From Ulva prolifera (Eukaryota > Chlorophyta > Ulvophyceae > Ulvales > Ulvaceae): a stretch of 64,000 bases of DNA. Made by a program: the position numbers and the translations under genes. Below are positions 1 through 12,669 of the stretch, in pieces; the stretch's first letter is position 1, and the number at the start of each line of letters is the position of its first letter. Under the pieces are notes generated by a model. It was not told the DNA's origin. It saw only the letters and a list, made by a program, of their open reading frames with translations, and made no database searches. The stretch covers positions 4,299,810 through 4,363,809 of the forward strand of contig CM041197.1 of NCBI GenBank assembly GCA_023078555.1, written 5' to 3'.

Positions 1-2955
1 CACTACCGCTGCGCACACAGCTGCACAGGCTCTCGACAAACAAATGACATGTGAACTCTCGACTGCAAATTCTGCTGCATCGCACAGCATGCGCTGTCTG
101 CCGATGGCCACAATCCGCTGTTTCACTGAGCCGCTCCGTAACAGCACATACAGTCTGTTTATCACCACATCCTGCTGCAGCCCCTCACAGCAGAGATCTG
201 GCCAGTCGCCTCGGTAGCACGATTTGCGCTGGCCTTCTGATGGCAAAGTAGGCAGACCAATCAAAACAGGTGATGGAATAGCAACAAACAACACAATGTC
301 ACACCAGTAGCAGCACTGTGGTGCTTGAGGCATGCACATTCAGGCCTGCATTCTCTGCACATGGACATATGTCATCTGATCACAGAAGAACACAAGTTAT
401 TGCAACAGAAGCTTGCACAATCTGGCCCACACCCTCTGTCCTTTGCTAGGAACTCAATGGGCACCACAACATAGAGCAACTTGAACACAGCACAATCCGC
501 TACAAATGAAGCTTGCACTTGTAGACCCAGGCCATCCTCCTGCTGCGAGATACCAACATGCACTCACGCTAGCTTCAAACTCCAAAGCATGCACACCCGT
601 ACCAACACCACCCGCGGCCGAGCATGCACACGTCCACAACTACCTACAACATACAGAACAGCTGTTGCTGCTGTCTTAGTGCCACGCTCCCACCACCTCT
701 GCACCTCGGCTCCACATGCCACCTCCGCAGCCCCGCCCCCGTGGACGGGCCCATCTACGGCAACCACATCACAGTTATCGGTGTCCCAACACCCCGTGCG
801 CAACCCGCACCCCGCCGCCCCGCCACCCCGCCACCCCGCGCCTACGCCCGCCCTGTGGGCCAGGCACGTAGTGCCATCGTTAGATGAGCGCACGCACGGA
901 TTGCAAGTTTGGACGTGAACGTTGACTCCAAAATCAAATTGCAGTCACACCAAGTGCAATTGCTCGAGTGCTGCGCAGGGCCATCGCATGTGCAGTTCCT
1001 GCAGTCCGCAGGCCTGCAGTCCGGCCGGGCAACCACTCCTGTCTCTGATTTTCAGCCAAACTCGGGGTGTTCACGTGACGTACGTCCAGGTTTGGCATGA
1101 CTCAGCAGACTGAGGCCGGGCCGAGCGACTCGGAGCCCGCTGTGCCATGGCCAGGCCCCAATTCCAGCAGCTTGTTGGCTCGTTTGGCACTTGTGTGAGT
1201 TGCGGATGTAATTTATTTGGCAGGTGTGATCCATGTGTGGTGCTGTACATGTCCACCTGCAAAATGGTCCACAGATTAGCATTTTCAATTCTGGAGAATG
1301 GAGCTCAGTGGAAGGCCACTTGTGGCAGGCCACTGTGGCCCCCCGGAGTGCATTGCCACTGTAGTTGTGTTGTGAAACTTCGCAGCCTCAAGGCCAAATA
1401 TCCAACATGCAGCTTGTGCAAAGAACACCCCGAACAGCACTTCACATATACCTCAAGTGATGTCCTGTACGAATCTGAGCCTCAATCTTTGCACACCAGC
1501 TCCACTAGCTATTCTGCGTGAGTGCTATTGAGTCAATAGTATTGACCCCGAACATGCATGTGCTTCACCATTTTCTGTGCTGACAGTTGCTGTGCACTCT
1601 GTCTTACGTTGTACAAATCAAAGGCATTCACCAGCACCTTTTTCGTGCTTCGCCAAGTTTTCAAAAGTGATCTCGTGGAGTGCATGGCGTGGCGGTGTCG
1701 TGAGTGGTGCCGCGTGACGCACGCCCCATGCGAGATCCCAACACCCCGAGTTTGGCTGGAAACCGGTGCATGCTGTACACTCAGTGTTCACGTGTTCAAG
1801 TGTGCAGGGAGAGTCAGGGCGGGTGGACTGCACATGAGAACAGACCGCGGTACAGCGCGTCCGTGAACTAGCTCCCAGCAGCACTCCTGCGTCAGCAACC
1901 GCTAGCCAGACGCGGCGAGGCCGCCGGCGGACTCCTCGGAGCAAGTTGTGCACAGGCCACGGCCGGTTGCTGGCAGCTGTGGGACAGTCGTGGCACAGCC
2001 AATATCAGCCTGGCTAGGCCTCCGCGGGATAGGCACCTGTCGTGCACATGTGCACTTGAGCAGCCTCATAAACTTAGCATAACCATCACACCTGTGTAGA
2101 TGAATTACCCGGTGCTGAGTAAACAATTGTATAACGCTGTTTTTTTTTCTTTCTCATTTTCTCCCGTTCACTCTTTTGTAAACAATTCTAAAACGCTGCC
2201 AGGCTATGCTATATAGTATACTGGTAGGTACATGATGGTCATCAAGAAAGCTGTGGTAGCGACGCAAAGACGCAGCAGGGACCTTACAATTGTGAACTGC
2301 TTCGGTGTTGACTGCTTGACCCACGCAGGCATCGGTTAGTTATAATTAGACGCAAGCCCTTGGGGAATCGCAACTCCGAAACAACTTACGCCGGTCCGCG
2401 ATCTTTACGCCACTCGCATCATCCGCGACCAATGGCCCGTGACATTTCGACCTTATAAATTGACCGGGTGCCGTGCATGCATGTGGTGTTGTTCCGAGTG
2501 AGATGCTTTTGTGGTGTCTGTCTTCTCCCGTTTACTATTGTGTAAACCAGGTGCCGTGCATGCATGGCCGGCCCGAGCGCCCCATAGCTGCAGAACGAAC
2601 AATGCGCCCCACTTTCGGCTCACAGAAATCGCAAAATGCGCAATTACGCAATGCTGCACATCGTCGAAGTGCCATGTAACCGAAAACACATGTATGCATG
2701 CACATCCCTAAGCCAAAGCTGTGCAGGCTGCCTCGCCTCGCCTGGCCCATGCATCTCCATCCATTGTACAGCATCCCAAACTGCAGGCTGTGAACATAAC
2801 CCGGCAATCGCCGTGCATGCGCCTCATGCATGAGTCAAGGTGCTCCCAGTACAGACCTCAACACACGTCAACATCCCCAATCGAAATTCATTATTATAAC
2901 GGCTTGGCAGCAGCAAACTGCCAGTGGCGCAGCCGCCGCATGCATGCGCAGCGCG
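1..2955. other. Region downstream of RLK1, no gene recognised
   Basis: I see no kinase exon, conserved domain or convincing spliced gene in this stretch on either strand. The open frames here are short, lack recognisable motifs and overlap one another. It contains an inverted pair of a 19-bp sequence (1053-1071 and 1740-1758), a T-rich tract near 2141-2160, and two copies of a dispersed CTCCCGTT-type motif (2160-2182 and 2524-2546). The short palindromic word GCATGC is frequent. It is best treated as intergenic DNA with repeat debris. Confidence 0.6.
1053..1758. repeat. Inverted pair of a 19-bp sequence, 705 bp apart
   Basis: CAGCCAAACTCGGGGTGTT at 1053-1071 is repeated exactly in inverse orientation at 1740-1758, and the similarity continues a few bases outward. 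The arms could be the termini of a short non-autonomous transposon, but I found no matching target-site duplication beside them. The interval between has no recognisable coding content. Confidence 0.45.
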
Positions 2956-5900
2956 TCACTGGCCCGGCAGGCTCTCGCCACCCCCACCCGCCCCTCCTGC
3001 GCAATGTGCTGCCGCGCCGGCAGGCTGTGTCCAGGCCCCCGACGCGCTGCCCCCACCCCTGCAATCCGCAACTATTCGTACAAATCGGCTGCTGCTGGGC
3101 CCGTCCACTGTTTCCCCAGCGCCACCGATACCCCGTTCACCGGCCGCGTTCACGTCGCTGCGATGGTCAGACCCCTCGGCGGACCTTATCCGCTGCGCAT
3201 CTCCCGCCAGCGCCTGTGCACCCGCGGTGTCGTCCGCTCCTCGCATCGCCGCCGCACCTTCCAGCTTTGCAACCCGCTTCTTCTGAATCACGTCGTACAC
3301 AGACCCACCTGAAACAGCAACTGTGCCAAAATCCCCACGGGACCCCGCCGCCTCGAGGGATCCCAAACTAACAGCAGCAGCCCCCTTTGATGCCCGCGCC
3401 CCTGACGACACAAACGGCGGCAGCGGGTCAAAGTCCGCCCGCTGGTCTTCCGGGATCGTGTCGCACGGCATGGACAGCACGGCCCGCACCGCCGCGCGGT
3501 GCGGCCGCACGAGCGGCTGCGTCCGCAGCCGCGCCGCCGGCGCCGCCGCGGCCGGCACGCCACCGCTGCGGTGGCTCCCCGGCCCGGAGGCCGTCCCGGA
3601 GGACGACGTCGAGCGCGTCGCGAGCGGCAGGGCGCCACCACCTGAGACCTTCCCGGACATGGGCACAGCCTCCGCCGCCGCCGCCGCCTGTGTCTGTGGT
3701 GCGCTCGCCGGCTCGTGGAGGGTGTCCCCTGGTGAGGATAGGGTTTGGGAGAGGGAGACGGCGTTGGGGGTCGGTGTGGCGGGGGCACCAGAGGAGGCCG
3801 AGAGGGCGCCGACGGAGGCTGTGGGGAGGGGGGCGTCGAGGGGGAAGGGTGCCCGCAGGCTGTCGGACATCTGTGCCTGGCCGAGGGAGTTGATGTAGGA
3901 GCCGCTGCTGACCTCGTCGTCGAGGTCGTCAAATAGGGTCGCCACCTGCACCGGGTATGGGTGGGTGCGTAAGATGTCCTTGTGCACAGGTGGCTGTGCG
4001 CGAGCGGCTGAGCGCGAGAGCCTGGGTGGACAACATGGCCACGCCTGTGTCGTGCTCTCTTGCACAGCCGGCAGCAGCGGCTGCAGACCACAAAAACCCT
4101 AAAGCAGGCGCCCGGGAGCAGTGGGAACGCCGAGAGATCTCTCTAGAGTGCGCCTGTGTCATCGCCTGCTCTTGGTTAACTCCCCCCTTCCCTACTTCTG
4201 TCGCATTGGCCCATCTGATGTAAACCGCGGCCTGCGGCACTTCCTGCGTCACCCGGGGGCGGCTTGCAGGGGCAGCGGCATCTACTGTGCGCCACGGCGA
4301 GCGTCCCACGGCAAGCACCGCACGGCAAGCACCCCACGGCAAGCACCCCACGGCAAGCACCCCACGGCAAGCACCCCACGGCAAGCAGCCCACGGCAAGC
4401 ACCCAACGGCGAGCACCCCACGGCAAATCCCCAGAGCCGTGCAACGCCACCGCCGCAATCACATGCATGCACTCCCGCGCAGCAGGGTGGGGCGAGGCGG
4501 GCGCACCTGCTCGAAGGAGGGCCGCTCGGAGGGCGTGAGGCTGAGGCACGCATGCATGGTGAGCGTGAACGTCAGCGGCACCGTCGCCGGGAGCTCTGGG
4601 AAGGCGGGGTGCGCGACGTACTCGTGCTGCGCGCTGGGCGTGCTGGCCTTGCCGCTCACGGCGTCGAGGCCGTTGGAGGCATCGGTGTCGGAGAGGAACG
4701 GCGTGGAGCGCGCGGAGTGGTAGGCCTCCGAGCCGCTGTCCTCCGCCCGCGCCACCTGCCTGCACGGCCCGCGCATGCCTGTGAGTCTCGTTGTGGGACG
4801 ATACCCGTTCCACAAGATTGGACGGCATGAGCAAATGCGACTCAGGAACCTCTCACGAAGCCGCTGTCGCACTCACCCAGACATGTGCGTGTTCGGTGTT
4901 CCCGCGCTTGATCCTGCGGCAGTATCCGCATCTCCCGCTCTGTCCTTTCTGCCAACAACCTCAGGTCCACAACCGCTCACATACGTATCCAAACAGCCCT
5001 CAGGCTTGGCAGTCTGTGACGTGACCCAGCAGCGAAAGGACCGGAGCCACACCGCTTGATGTAGACGGGGCAGCCCATCATGAGTTCCCACATCATCACC
5101 CCAAACGCGTACACGTCGCTCCCCTGGTGCAGCCGCCGATGATGTGTCACCTCGGGCGCGGTGTAGAAGGGCGTGCCCTGCTTGATGTTGCTCGCGTGCG
5201 TGTGGTCGTGCTGTAGCCGCATCGCAAGGCCGAAGTCGGTCACCTTGACTTCAAACTCCCCGGCCTCCACCGCGCTCCGCACGGACTGGTACTTATTTGC
5301 ATCAAACTGCAGCGGCGCGCCGTCAGCGTCATCTCCACTGCCACACACATGGCCTACCAATTCATGCATGTAGGAGGACAGGACTGAGCTGGCACATACG
5401 GGTCGAGGCATGGTAAACACGCCGCAGTGCTGCGTGACAGTGAGCCACTGAACCGCCGCAACCGTTCACCACCTCACATCACAGCGCAGCACAGCAGAGC
5501 AGAATAGGTAGGCCGGGCGTCATGCAGGGGAGGGAGCGCGCACCTTGAGGAGGACGTTGGAGGGGTTGAGGTCACCGTGGCAGACGCGCTTGGAGTGCGT
5601 ATACGCCATACCCCCCGCGAGGCCGCGGAGTGCACCGCGCACGCTGCGCCAGCGGTTGTGCATGTTGCCGTGGTTGAAGCCGCCCCGCTGCAGCACCCCC
5701 CGCAGGCTGCCCCCGTTGCAGAATTCCTGCACACCGCCCTGACTGCGTCAGTTCTTGCCTGTTCAAGGTGTCGCCCCCTCTGCACTCAGACAGGCTTGGG
5801 CTAACATTGATCTGCTCCAGCCTATATCTGAGTGCAGGAACTGCTGACCCTTTCGAGTGTTGCTGTCGACGGGATCCCGCAGGTCTCAATTGTCACCAGT

Positions 5901-8900
5901 CGTGACATTGTGGGTCTCAAGCACCCATGGCTGTTGATGGGTTGCAAACAAAAAAGTTGCATAAAATTTTCATAAAAGGCTGGAAGGCAAGTATAATTAC
6001 AGGAGCACATGTCATGAATGTGCAATTTAAATCAATCTCAGCAATCGCCGCTGCCCCAATGCCTTTGAGCCAATGCATGAGCGTTTCGTAAGAGCTGCTC
6101 GATGGGTGAGAGCTCCGGTGACAACGGTGAGAGCTGCATGCACCTGCGTGAGCCCATACCATCTGAACATCAACATGCATGCACAGGCGCCGGCGCCAGT
6201 GCACGGTAAGGAGCGTGCAGTAGCCAACGCAAGTGTTGACGATGCCGTTACATGCCAGCAGCGTGCCGCAAGAACGGTGCGGTGGCGTATACCGTCGCGA
6301 CGGCCGCCTGCGGCGCAGCTTATGATGAAAGCGTGTACGTTAGGCCGAGCGACATGTCGCGAGACTGCTGCACAGTGAATCGACCCGCTTCACGCGGATC
6401 CACCCTAACCGCTGGACCCTGACAATGCACGAAAGCCAGCATCTAGCTACAGATATGGCTGTGCACCTGACGAAACGAGGTTCAAACAGTCGCTGTGCCG
6501 CCGCACACATAGTTTCTATGCAGCCTATGGCAGCTGTGCATCATGTGATGTGACAACGATGCTCTCTCCATTGCTTACGCGTGGCAATGTGCTGTCTCGA
6601 GATATGAGTCAGCGATGACCACCTCGCCAATTGGCGACACAACGCCGTTGCCTGCACGGGTGTGCATGCCGCTGCTGGAACTGTGGCCCCACGCACGGCC
6701 AGGAACTCTCAACACACCACAATGCATCATCAGAATGCATCATGCAGTCAGCAGAGGCCCTCACTAGCCGGGCCAGCAGGCCTACACACATGCAAGTGCA
6801 GCCTGCCGCTGCCACTATTTCCTGGTAAAAGACGGCAAACATGGCCATGCATGGCAGACATGGCAGACCTGGCAGACATGGTTACAGTGACAAGGTGTGG
6901 CTAGCAACCACTTGCTCTGTTGGTTGTGTGCGGTGTGCGGGGCCATCATCACAACAAATGCCCACCAAGGGCCCTCAATATGTGAGACAATCTAATGTCA
7001 TTTCAGATCATGGACTGAGTCAGGTCATCCCCTGTTTTTGGCAGCGAGCTGAACAGCTGCATGGCCTCCTGAAGTCACCTGGCGACAATACAGTTTCTCC
7101 TGTTGTCTGGTGTACATGCTCAGATGCATATGAGGGTGGTGAGAGGTGGAGCCAGGCCAAGGCATCTCGGCACAGTGATGGAGTCACGCCATGACATCAG
7201 GTGTGGTGGAGGCACACCTGGATGAGATAGAACTTGTAGACACCCAGCTCCGGGCCGTTCGCCTTGGCGATGTCAAGCACGTCGTGGTTGTACGTCGCGA
7301 CGACGTTGCGGTGGCTGAGGTAGCTGGCGATGGCGGCCTCGGAGGCGACAAGCTGCGTCTGCGCGTCCCCGCCGCTGCTTGAAAATATGACCGTTTTTAT
7401 CGCAACCTCGAGCCCCCGCCACTCCCCTGCAGCACAGCACAAACCGCTGCAGCGGATGTCTGTCTGTGTACATGAGTGCATACCTGCTTGCATTCAGGTC
7501 AACAGTCCGGGAGCGCCAGGTGTGTACGAGAGCCGGGTCGCGCCGCACAGACCCGGCTGACAAAGGCTGGGTCCGCGGGCACATGCCGGTGCCGCGCCGT
7601 CGCGGCGATCACTCATGCATTAACAGCACGTGCCAGGCGGCGCACCGTGGTAGACGGTGCCGAAGCCGCCGCGGCCGATGACGCCGTAGAGCTTGAGCTG
7701 GTCCTCCTGCAGCTCCGCCTGCAGCGCGCCCTGCATCTCCTGCACCGCCGCCGCGACCCGCCCCCGCACCGTGCCGACCCCGCTGCCGAACGTCCCCATC
7801 TCCGAGCTGCGCGCCCCCGCCGACATTGCGCGCATCATCATCGACGTCGGGCTCTCAGAGTCCGACGATGCGGGTACCCCCCGGCTGCGGTACGAATTCG
7901 AGAGCGCCGGCTGATAATGCGCTGTGCCCTCCCCCTCCCCCTCCTCTGTGCTACACGAGTTCGTCGCGGTGCCGCGCAGCTCTGACAGGAACGGCACATG
8001 CATGTGGCACGAGTCGCCGGCGGTGAACGACCCGAGGCCGGGCATGGAGGGCGCCGGCTGGCTGCTCGGCGCGGCGGCGGCGCCGCCCGCGCCCTGCCCG
8101 TATCCGGCCTTCGCGGCCGCCGCTGCGGCGCGCCGCTGCCGCCGCTTGTGGATCGTGCAGTACGTGACCACAGCCGCCAGCAGCACTGCAAAGATGACGC
8201 CCGCGAGAACAACTGCGACCACCAGCGCGAGGTTTGTCTCGCCCCCGTCCCCACCCGCACCATCCGCAGCAGCCCCCGGCCCCAATCCCCCGCTCGTCTC
8301 CGCGGGGGTCCCGCCGTCCACCGCCGACGGCGACACTGCATCGACGTCGGCCCCCGCGGTGGCGTCCGGGAGGCCGTCAGGGTTCTCCGGCATCTTGATC
8401 GTGACGTCCGAGAGGTCCCCCCGCCAGCTGGACTCCGGGAAGGAGCCGTTGGGGTTGGCGGCGGCGCCGTAGGCGTAGATCACTTCCCCCGCGTCGCGCT
8501 CCGCCTCCGCCTGCTGCACGTCCGGCAGAGCGTGGTCAAACGACTCGCCGTCAAACCACACCGTCGCATTCTCAAACGTGTAGACCATGCCGGGGACGCC
8601 GGGGGGCTTGATGCGCCAGCGGCCGCGCACAAACGCGACCGCCGCCGACGTGAACCGCCGCATCGCGACGACGTCGCTCGACTCAAAGAACGCGTCATCG
8701 TGAAGTGCGACGGTGAGCTCCGGGAACTTCTCGTTCCCACCGAGGCCGGCGTAGAACTCGAAGAACTGCATGCATGCGCACGGTGTTAAAAAAAAACCGC
8801 TGCCAGCACCGCGGAGGTTCACAGGTCCAGACGCCCTCCCCTTGAGCAGTGTTGGGTCATCGGGCCCGATCACATAGAACAATTCCGAATATTCAGATCT

Positions 8901-10736
8901 AATTTCGGGGTGGCAATGCTGGAAAAACTGCAAAGCGACCCAACACTGCCGTTGAGCCCCCGGGCCGCTGGGTGGCTCAGGGGCTGCTGTCGTGGACCGC
9001 TGAGCGGCTGCCGCCGAGTTGGCGGGGGGTGCCACATGCACGGCCCAGCACCGGCGCAAGCATCCGCATGTTGCGAATGCTCTGTATCCGCATGCTGGGC
9101 GTGCTCTGTGTCCACATTCTGGGCAGTCCTGTTCCATGGCCGGGCCCTGAAGCAAATGCAGCCCACATGCCCACAACCATGGTTTGGACAGTGTGTCAGT
9201 GTTTACGCAGGTGCGATGGGAGCCGTGGAGGTGTCTACCGATGAGTTGTGGCACAGGCGGGGGGCGACGCATGGTGGCACGCTCGCGGCCTGTCACCGCA
9301 GCTACCAAAGCAGCCACAGGAGTGCCTCCTTTCAGGCATGTGTATGACGGGCATGTGGACGACATGCCACGGCTGCTCTGATGAGGGCCAGCGGCTGGGC
9401 TGATGAACGTGGAGCATCACGCGTGTGGCTTTGGAGACAGGTCACTCATGCCAGCCGCTGTGACTGCAGTGGCTACTGGAGCGCTGTGCTGCGAAGGCAA
9501 GGACACGTCTGGAATGTCGTGTGGATGCGCCACGATCTTAGCGGAAGATATTTTTGTGGCTTGATTGTGGTCGATTCAGGGTAGGTAGAGAAGAACTTGG
9601 CCTCACACGGTGTGCATGGTGGATGCATGGCCTCATGGCAACACTGACTCATGGCAATTGGTGTGAAGATAGTGAGAGGTCATGCCCACCTGCTGAGGAA
9701 ACAGGAATCGAGAGTCTCGGAACAGGATATTGCCCAGAGAAGTGCCGAGGTAGTTGTTGCCCAATGCTGGTGGGGCCACTTTCTCTGTGCCTGTTGACAG
9801 ATCGTCAATAGTGTACACCTCGCAGCCCTCGAAGATGAGCCACGAGTTTTCCGGCACGAAAGGCTGTCCACTGTCGCTATGAAGGTTGATGACAATTCCT
9901 TCGCCTAGGCAGGTGATTGTCAGGTTGAAGGTGGCAGGGATGACCAGCGGCCCTGTGTCCTTGAAAGAGAGCGAAGCTCTGCACAAAACTCTATCAGCAT
10001 GCTCAGAACTCTCACTACGTTCACTGAAGGGAACTACCGTGCATCGTTCTTGTCCATCATGAGCCCTGAGGCAGGCGAACTCTGCTCGACATGCCCCACA
10101 CGCTGAATTCATAAGAGCTTGAGAATCGAGTCCCATATAACACGAATCCAGATATGACTCATCGATTAGCTAGACTGCTGCGGCCTCTATCGCATACGTG
10201 CTAGTGCCATCGCGAAGAAGGCGCGCGCAACCACAGTAACGTCAGCAATGCACAGCAGATATAGTTTGAACACAGGCGAACAAATCGATAATTCATACAC
10301 CAACGATGTCCTGTCCTCGTATTCTGACATTGTCTGGCAACGGCCACAGTGGAACGCTCTCGATGAGAGTGCTTCTCCGATAGTACAGGTTGGGTCCTGC
10401 GCGGGCGCGAGCTGCGTTGACAAAGGGACGCAATCCGTGATACAGCGCCCGCGGTAAACTGACAACATGAAGACTTTCCGTCGTAAAATTCTGTCTCGGT
10501 GATGTTGAAACGCGCTGTCGCTACGTGGCGTCGATGCGACAAACAGCGACGCACTTGCTCCCGGCTGCTGCCACACACACGCTTGCAGCTGTGGCTCCTG
10601 GCTGCAATGCTTGAAGAATGCCTTCTGCCGACGTCGTGGTGATACAGTCTCGTGCGCTGCTTGGGCTGACCTGACACGAAACCTCAGCGAACAAGGCCAG
10701 CAAAACAGCTGAGACAAGTCTCCCTCCCAGGGTCAT
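2956..10736 (-). CDS. RLK1: receptor-like protein kinase (TKL-type, non-RD), 8 exons
   Basis: Exons in transcription order: 10736-10555, 9978-9690, 8765-7646, 7426-7218, 5726-5544, 5306-5053, 4759-4507 and 3945-2956. They splice in frame to 1159 residues with GT/AG borders. The start is the ATG at 10736, which begins a hydrophobic signal peptide ending near Ser-Cys-Gln. Residues about 61-157 form a Cys-containing, beta-rich ectodomain. A second ectodomain part carries the family motif [11 protein letters not shown]. The transmembrane helix is near 334-361 and is followed by a basic stop-transfer segment. The kinase domain has the glycine loop [11 protein letters not shown] (about 520-531), Lys541 of VAIK, Glu560 of helix C, Asp652 in HGDLNPSN, Asp685 of DFG and APE at 711-713, so it should be active. 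Gly replaces Arg before the catalytic Asp (non-RD). The tail keeps the [21 protein letters not shown] block but its last part differs from the other four copies. Intron 4 (5727-7217) is 1.5 kb. The ligand is unknown. Confidence 0.88.
4293..4430. repeat. 14-bp minisatellite, about 10 units
   Basis: The unit is CACGGCAAGCACCC, repeated head to tail about ten times with scattered substitutions. It lies in RLK1 intron 7, between exons 7 and 8. Units touch without spacers, so it is not a CRISPR-like array. The other four paralogues lack it at the same place. Confidence 0.9.
8847..8948 (+). mobile_element. hAT-like MITE, copy 1 (102 bp)
   Basis: The element starts CAGTGTTGGGTC and ends GACCCAACACTG, a perfect 12-bp terminal inverted repeat. 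It is flanked by CCCTTGAG (8839-8846) and CCGTTGAG (8949-8956), an 8-bp target duplication with one change. An 8-bp duplication with CAG-type termini is the usual hAT superfamily signature. It has no coding capacity. It lies in RLK1 intron 2, 81 bp upstream of the exon 3 acceptor. A second copy of equal length in the opposite orientation lies at 43756-43857. Confidence 0.85.
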
Positions 10737-12258
10737 GCCCACCAATAGCCCGCAGATTAAAGAGATCTAATTACACTCTCCAATCAATTGAGAGCTACTG
10801 TTGCAGGCAGCTACGCCATTACGTCTGACGCAGCCCACGCACTGCGCAAGCCTCGTTCTCGGGAGGACCGCTGTATCGATTTGATTACACAATTTATCTT
10901 GCAAGGCATCTGGACTGCGCTCTACTGCGTTTCCTCCCGGCGCTGTTTCGGTGCTGCCAAGGGTATGTTTGCATCGCGCTCTGAACGCGACAAATGCAAC
11001 GTATGCTCATGCAAGCCGTGTAGCGGTCGACACCCCGGCGGCATCGTGCATCTGCCTTGTCACAGTAAAGATGCCCCCCAGTACATAACAACGGAACCTA
11101 ATGCAGTGTGCTGTTGAGAATGCGCCTTGCACTGCCGCGACTGGTGAATTCGTGGCGCGGCGATGAGGTACCTGGATGTGAGCGAGACGCTTCTGACAAC
11201 GCGCAGATGCCGCGCATGCCGCTGTGTCTGAGACAAGCAGAAAACTGGGCGCAGCTGCGAAGGCGCCAGGTATGCGTGAGACCGCACGAATCTCGGCACT
11301 ATCGATGGCTCCCCGCGGGCGCAGATAGCGCTGTGTCGTATGAAGCACCCGTCGCATGTAGCAGGACGAATGGATTCGACCTCACAGTGGCAAGAAGCCT
11401 GCAGTGGACGTTTCAGTTCAGGCCGGAGGCTTGATGCTGGGGCCCGTGGACCTGAGCCTGCGACTCCAAATCCAACTGCTTGCGACGTGCTTGACACATA
11501 TCTACGCACCTGAATGCCAATCTTGATTCGGCGGTTGTGTGTAATTTCTATTCTTCGAGGCCTGGAGCTCGGCCGATGACCCTGCAGCAGCGAATGCAAG
11601 CGGGCGTTTCACACTTCAACGCACATATTATTGGCGTCGATGCTCTACCGCATCGATTGCAACACTTCAGGACGTCCTGGAAGTCGTGTTCTGGCTGTAT
11701 GTCTAATCTGCTGTAATCTAGAATACAATCTTACACGCAATGATCAACGCGTGACGGTCGACAGGTCGCTTCCTAGGACACCGTCCGTCAACCTCAATGC
11801 ATGGTAACGCTGCATCAGGGCCTCACCGCCTACACCTTCGTCTGGCAACGTGTCATGTATACTCAAGGTCGCGTTTCAGCGGCGCGTCACGACGACTGTA
11901 CGTCATGTGTTGATTCACATGCATTAAATTGGCAGTTCACAGTCTCGTACAGCCGCCGCGCCCGCTACCGTGGGAGCGGTGATTGAGGCCTCACGATCAG
12001 GATCTGTGGCCAAAATAACGCACCCCCAGTATGGTCTGTGCCGGTACAGGTTCATGCATGAGATGTAATCGGATTAACAGCTTGTGATCTCCACCGTCGT
12101 GCAGCAGGGATGTCAGTGATCGATCGAAGCATGTACATGCTCAATGTGGCATTTCTAAAGGCGCGTTCGTCTAGTGGGCGCTGCGGTTGCTGGCTGTGTC
12201 GTTGCAGCGGGACGCCAAGATGTATCGGATCCGGAAGTCGGGGCTTATCATCTCGTGT

Positions 12259-12421
12259 GAGCAAGGGTTGCGGTATGGTGCGGGCCCGGAGGACGCGATC
12301 CTGCCGGACTGAGGTGTGGGCGCGGTTGTAGTTGATCGTGTGTGTGAACGGGAGAAAACAAAACAACCCAGTCCGGCAGGATCGCGTCCTCCAGGCCCGC
12401 AGCATATCGCAACCCTCGCTC
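12259..12421. repeat. Foldback repeat: 52-bp arms, 59-bp loop
   Basis: The left arm 12259-12310 and right arm 12370-12421 are reverse complements with about four mismatches in 52 bp, so the transcript or single strand would fold into a long hairpin. The innermost 20 bases of each arm pair without mismatch. It could be a small foldback transposon or a source of small RNA. I see no target duplication. Confidence 0.8.
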
Positions 12422-12483
12422 CCGAGAGATCGTGTGTGTGTGTTGCTGTTGATTCGGATGAAATTCTGTTGTGGAAGTAGTCT

Positions 12484-12506
12484 TCTCCCGTTCACTCTTT
12501 TGTAAA
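12484..12506. repeat. Dispersed CTCCCGTT motif
   Basis: CTCCCGTTCACTCTTTTGTA at 12485-12504 occurs identically at 2161-2180, and a diverged version is at 2524-2546. The left-flanking bases are also partly shared between 2510-2530 and 12470-12490. It is probably the end of a dispersed repeat family. Confidence 0.55.
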
Positions 12507-12649
12507 TATTGCTCAATGTGGCAGAAGAGGGAATGGGTACCGGACCCGGGTCGAAGCATAAGCTGGCACTGGTGTAAGCCTCAGTGACGAAGCTCTTCGT
12601 AAAATGTTCTCACGGCAGAGGCGGAGAAGACCTTGGGCCCAACCTTGGG

Positions 12650-12669
12650 CCTATCTACTAGTAGATAGG
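12650..12669. repeat. 20-bp perfect palindrome
   Basis: CCTATCTACTAGTAGATAGG reads the same on both strands. It is preceded by a duplicated ACCTTGGGCC sequence. No function can be assigned. Confidence 0.5.

Noticed and set aside
4293..4430. Reading of the 14-bp minisatellite as a coding repeat
   Set aside because: It lies between well-supported exons 7 and 8 of RLK1, and splicing it out keeps the gene in frame.
6335..6410. Possible tRNA gene (GTTAGG/CCTAAC pair with a GGGTCGATTC-like word)
   Set aside because: The T-arm, anticodon arm and acceptor stem cannot be placed at proper distances.
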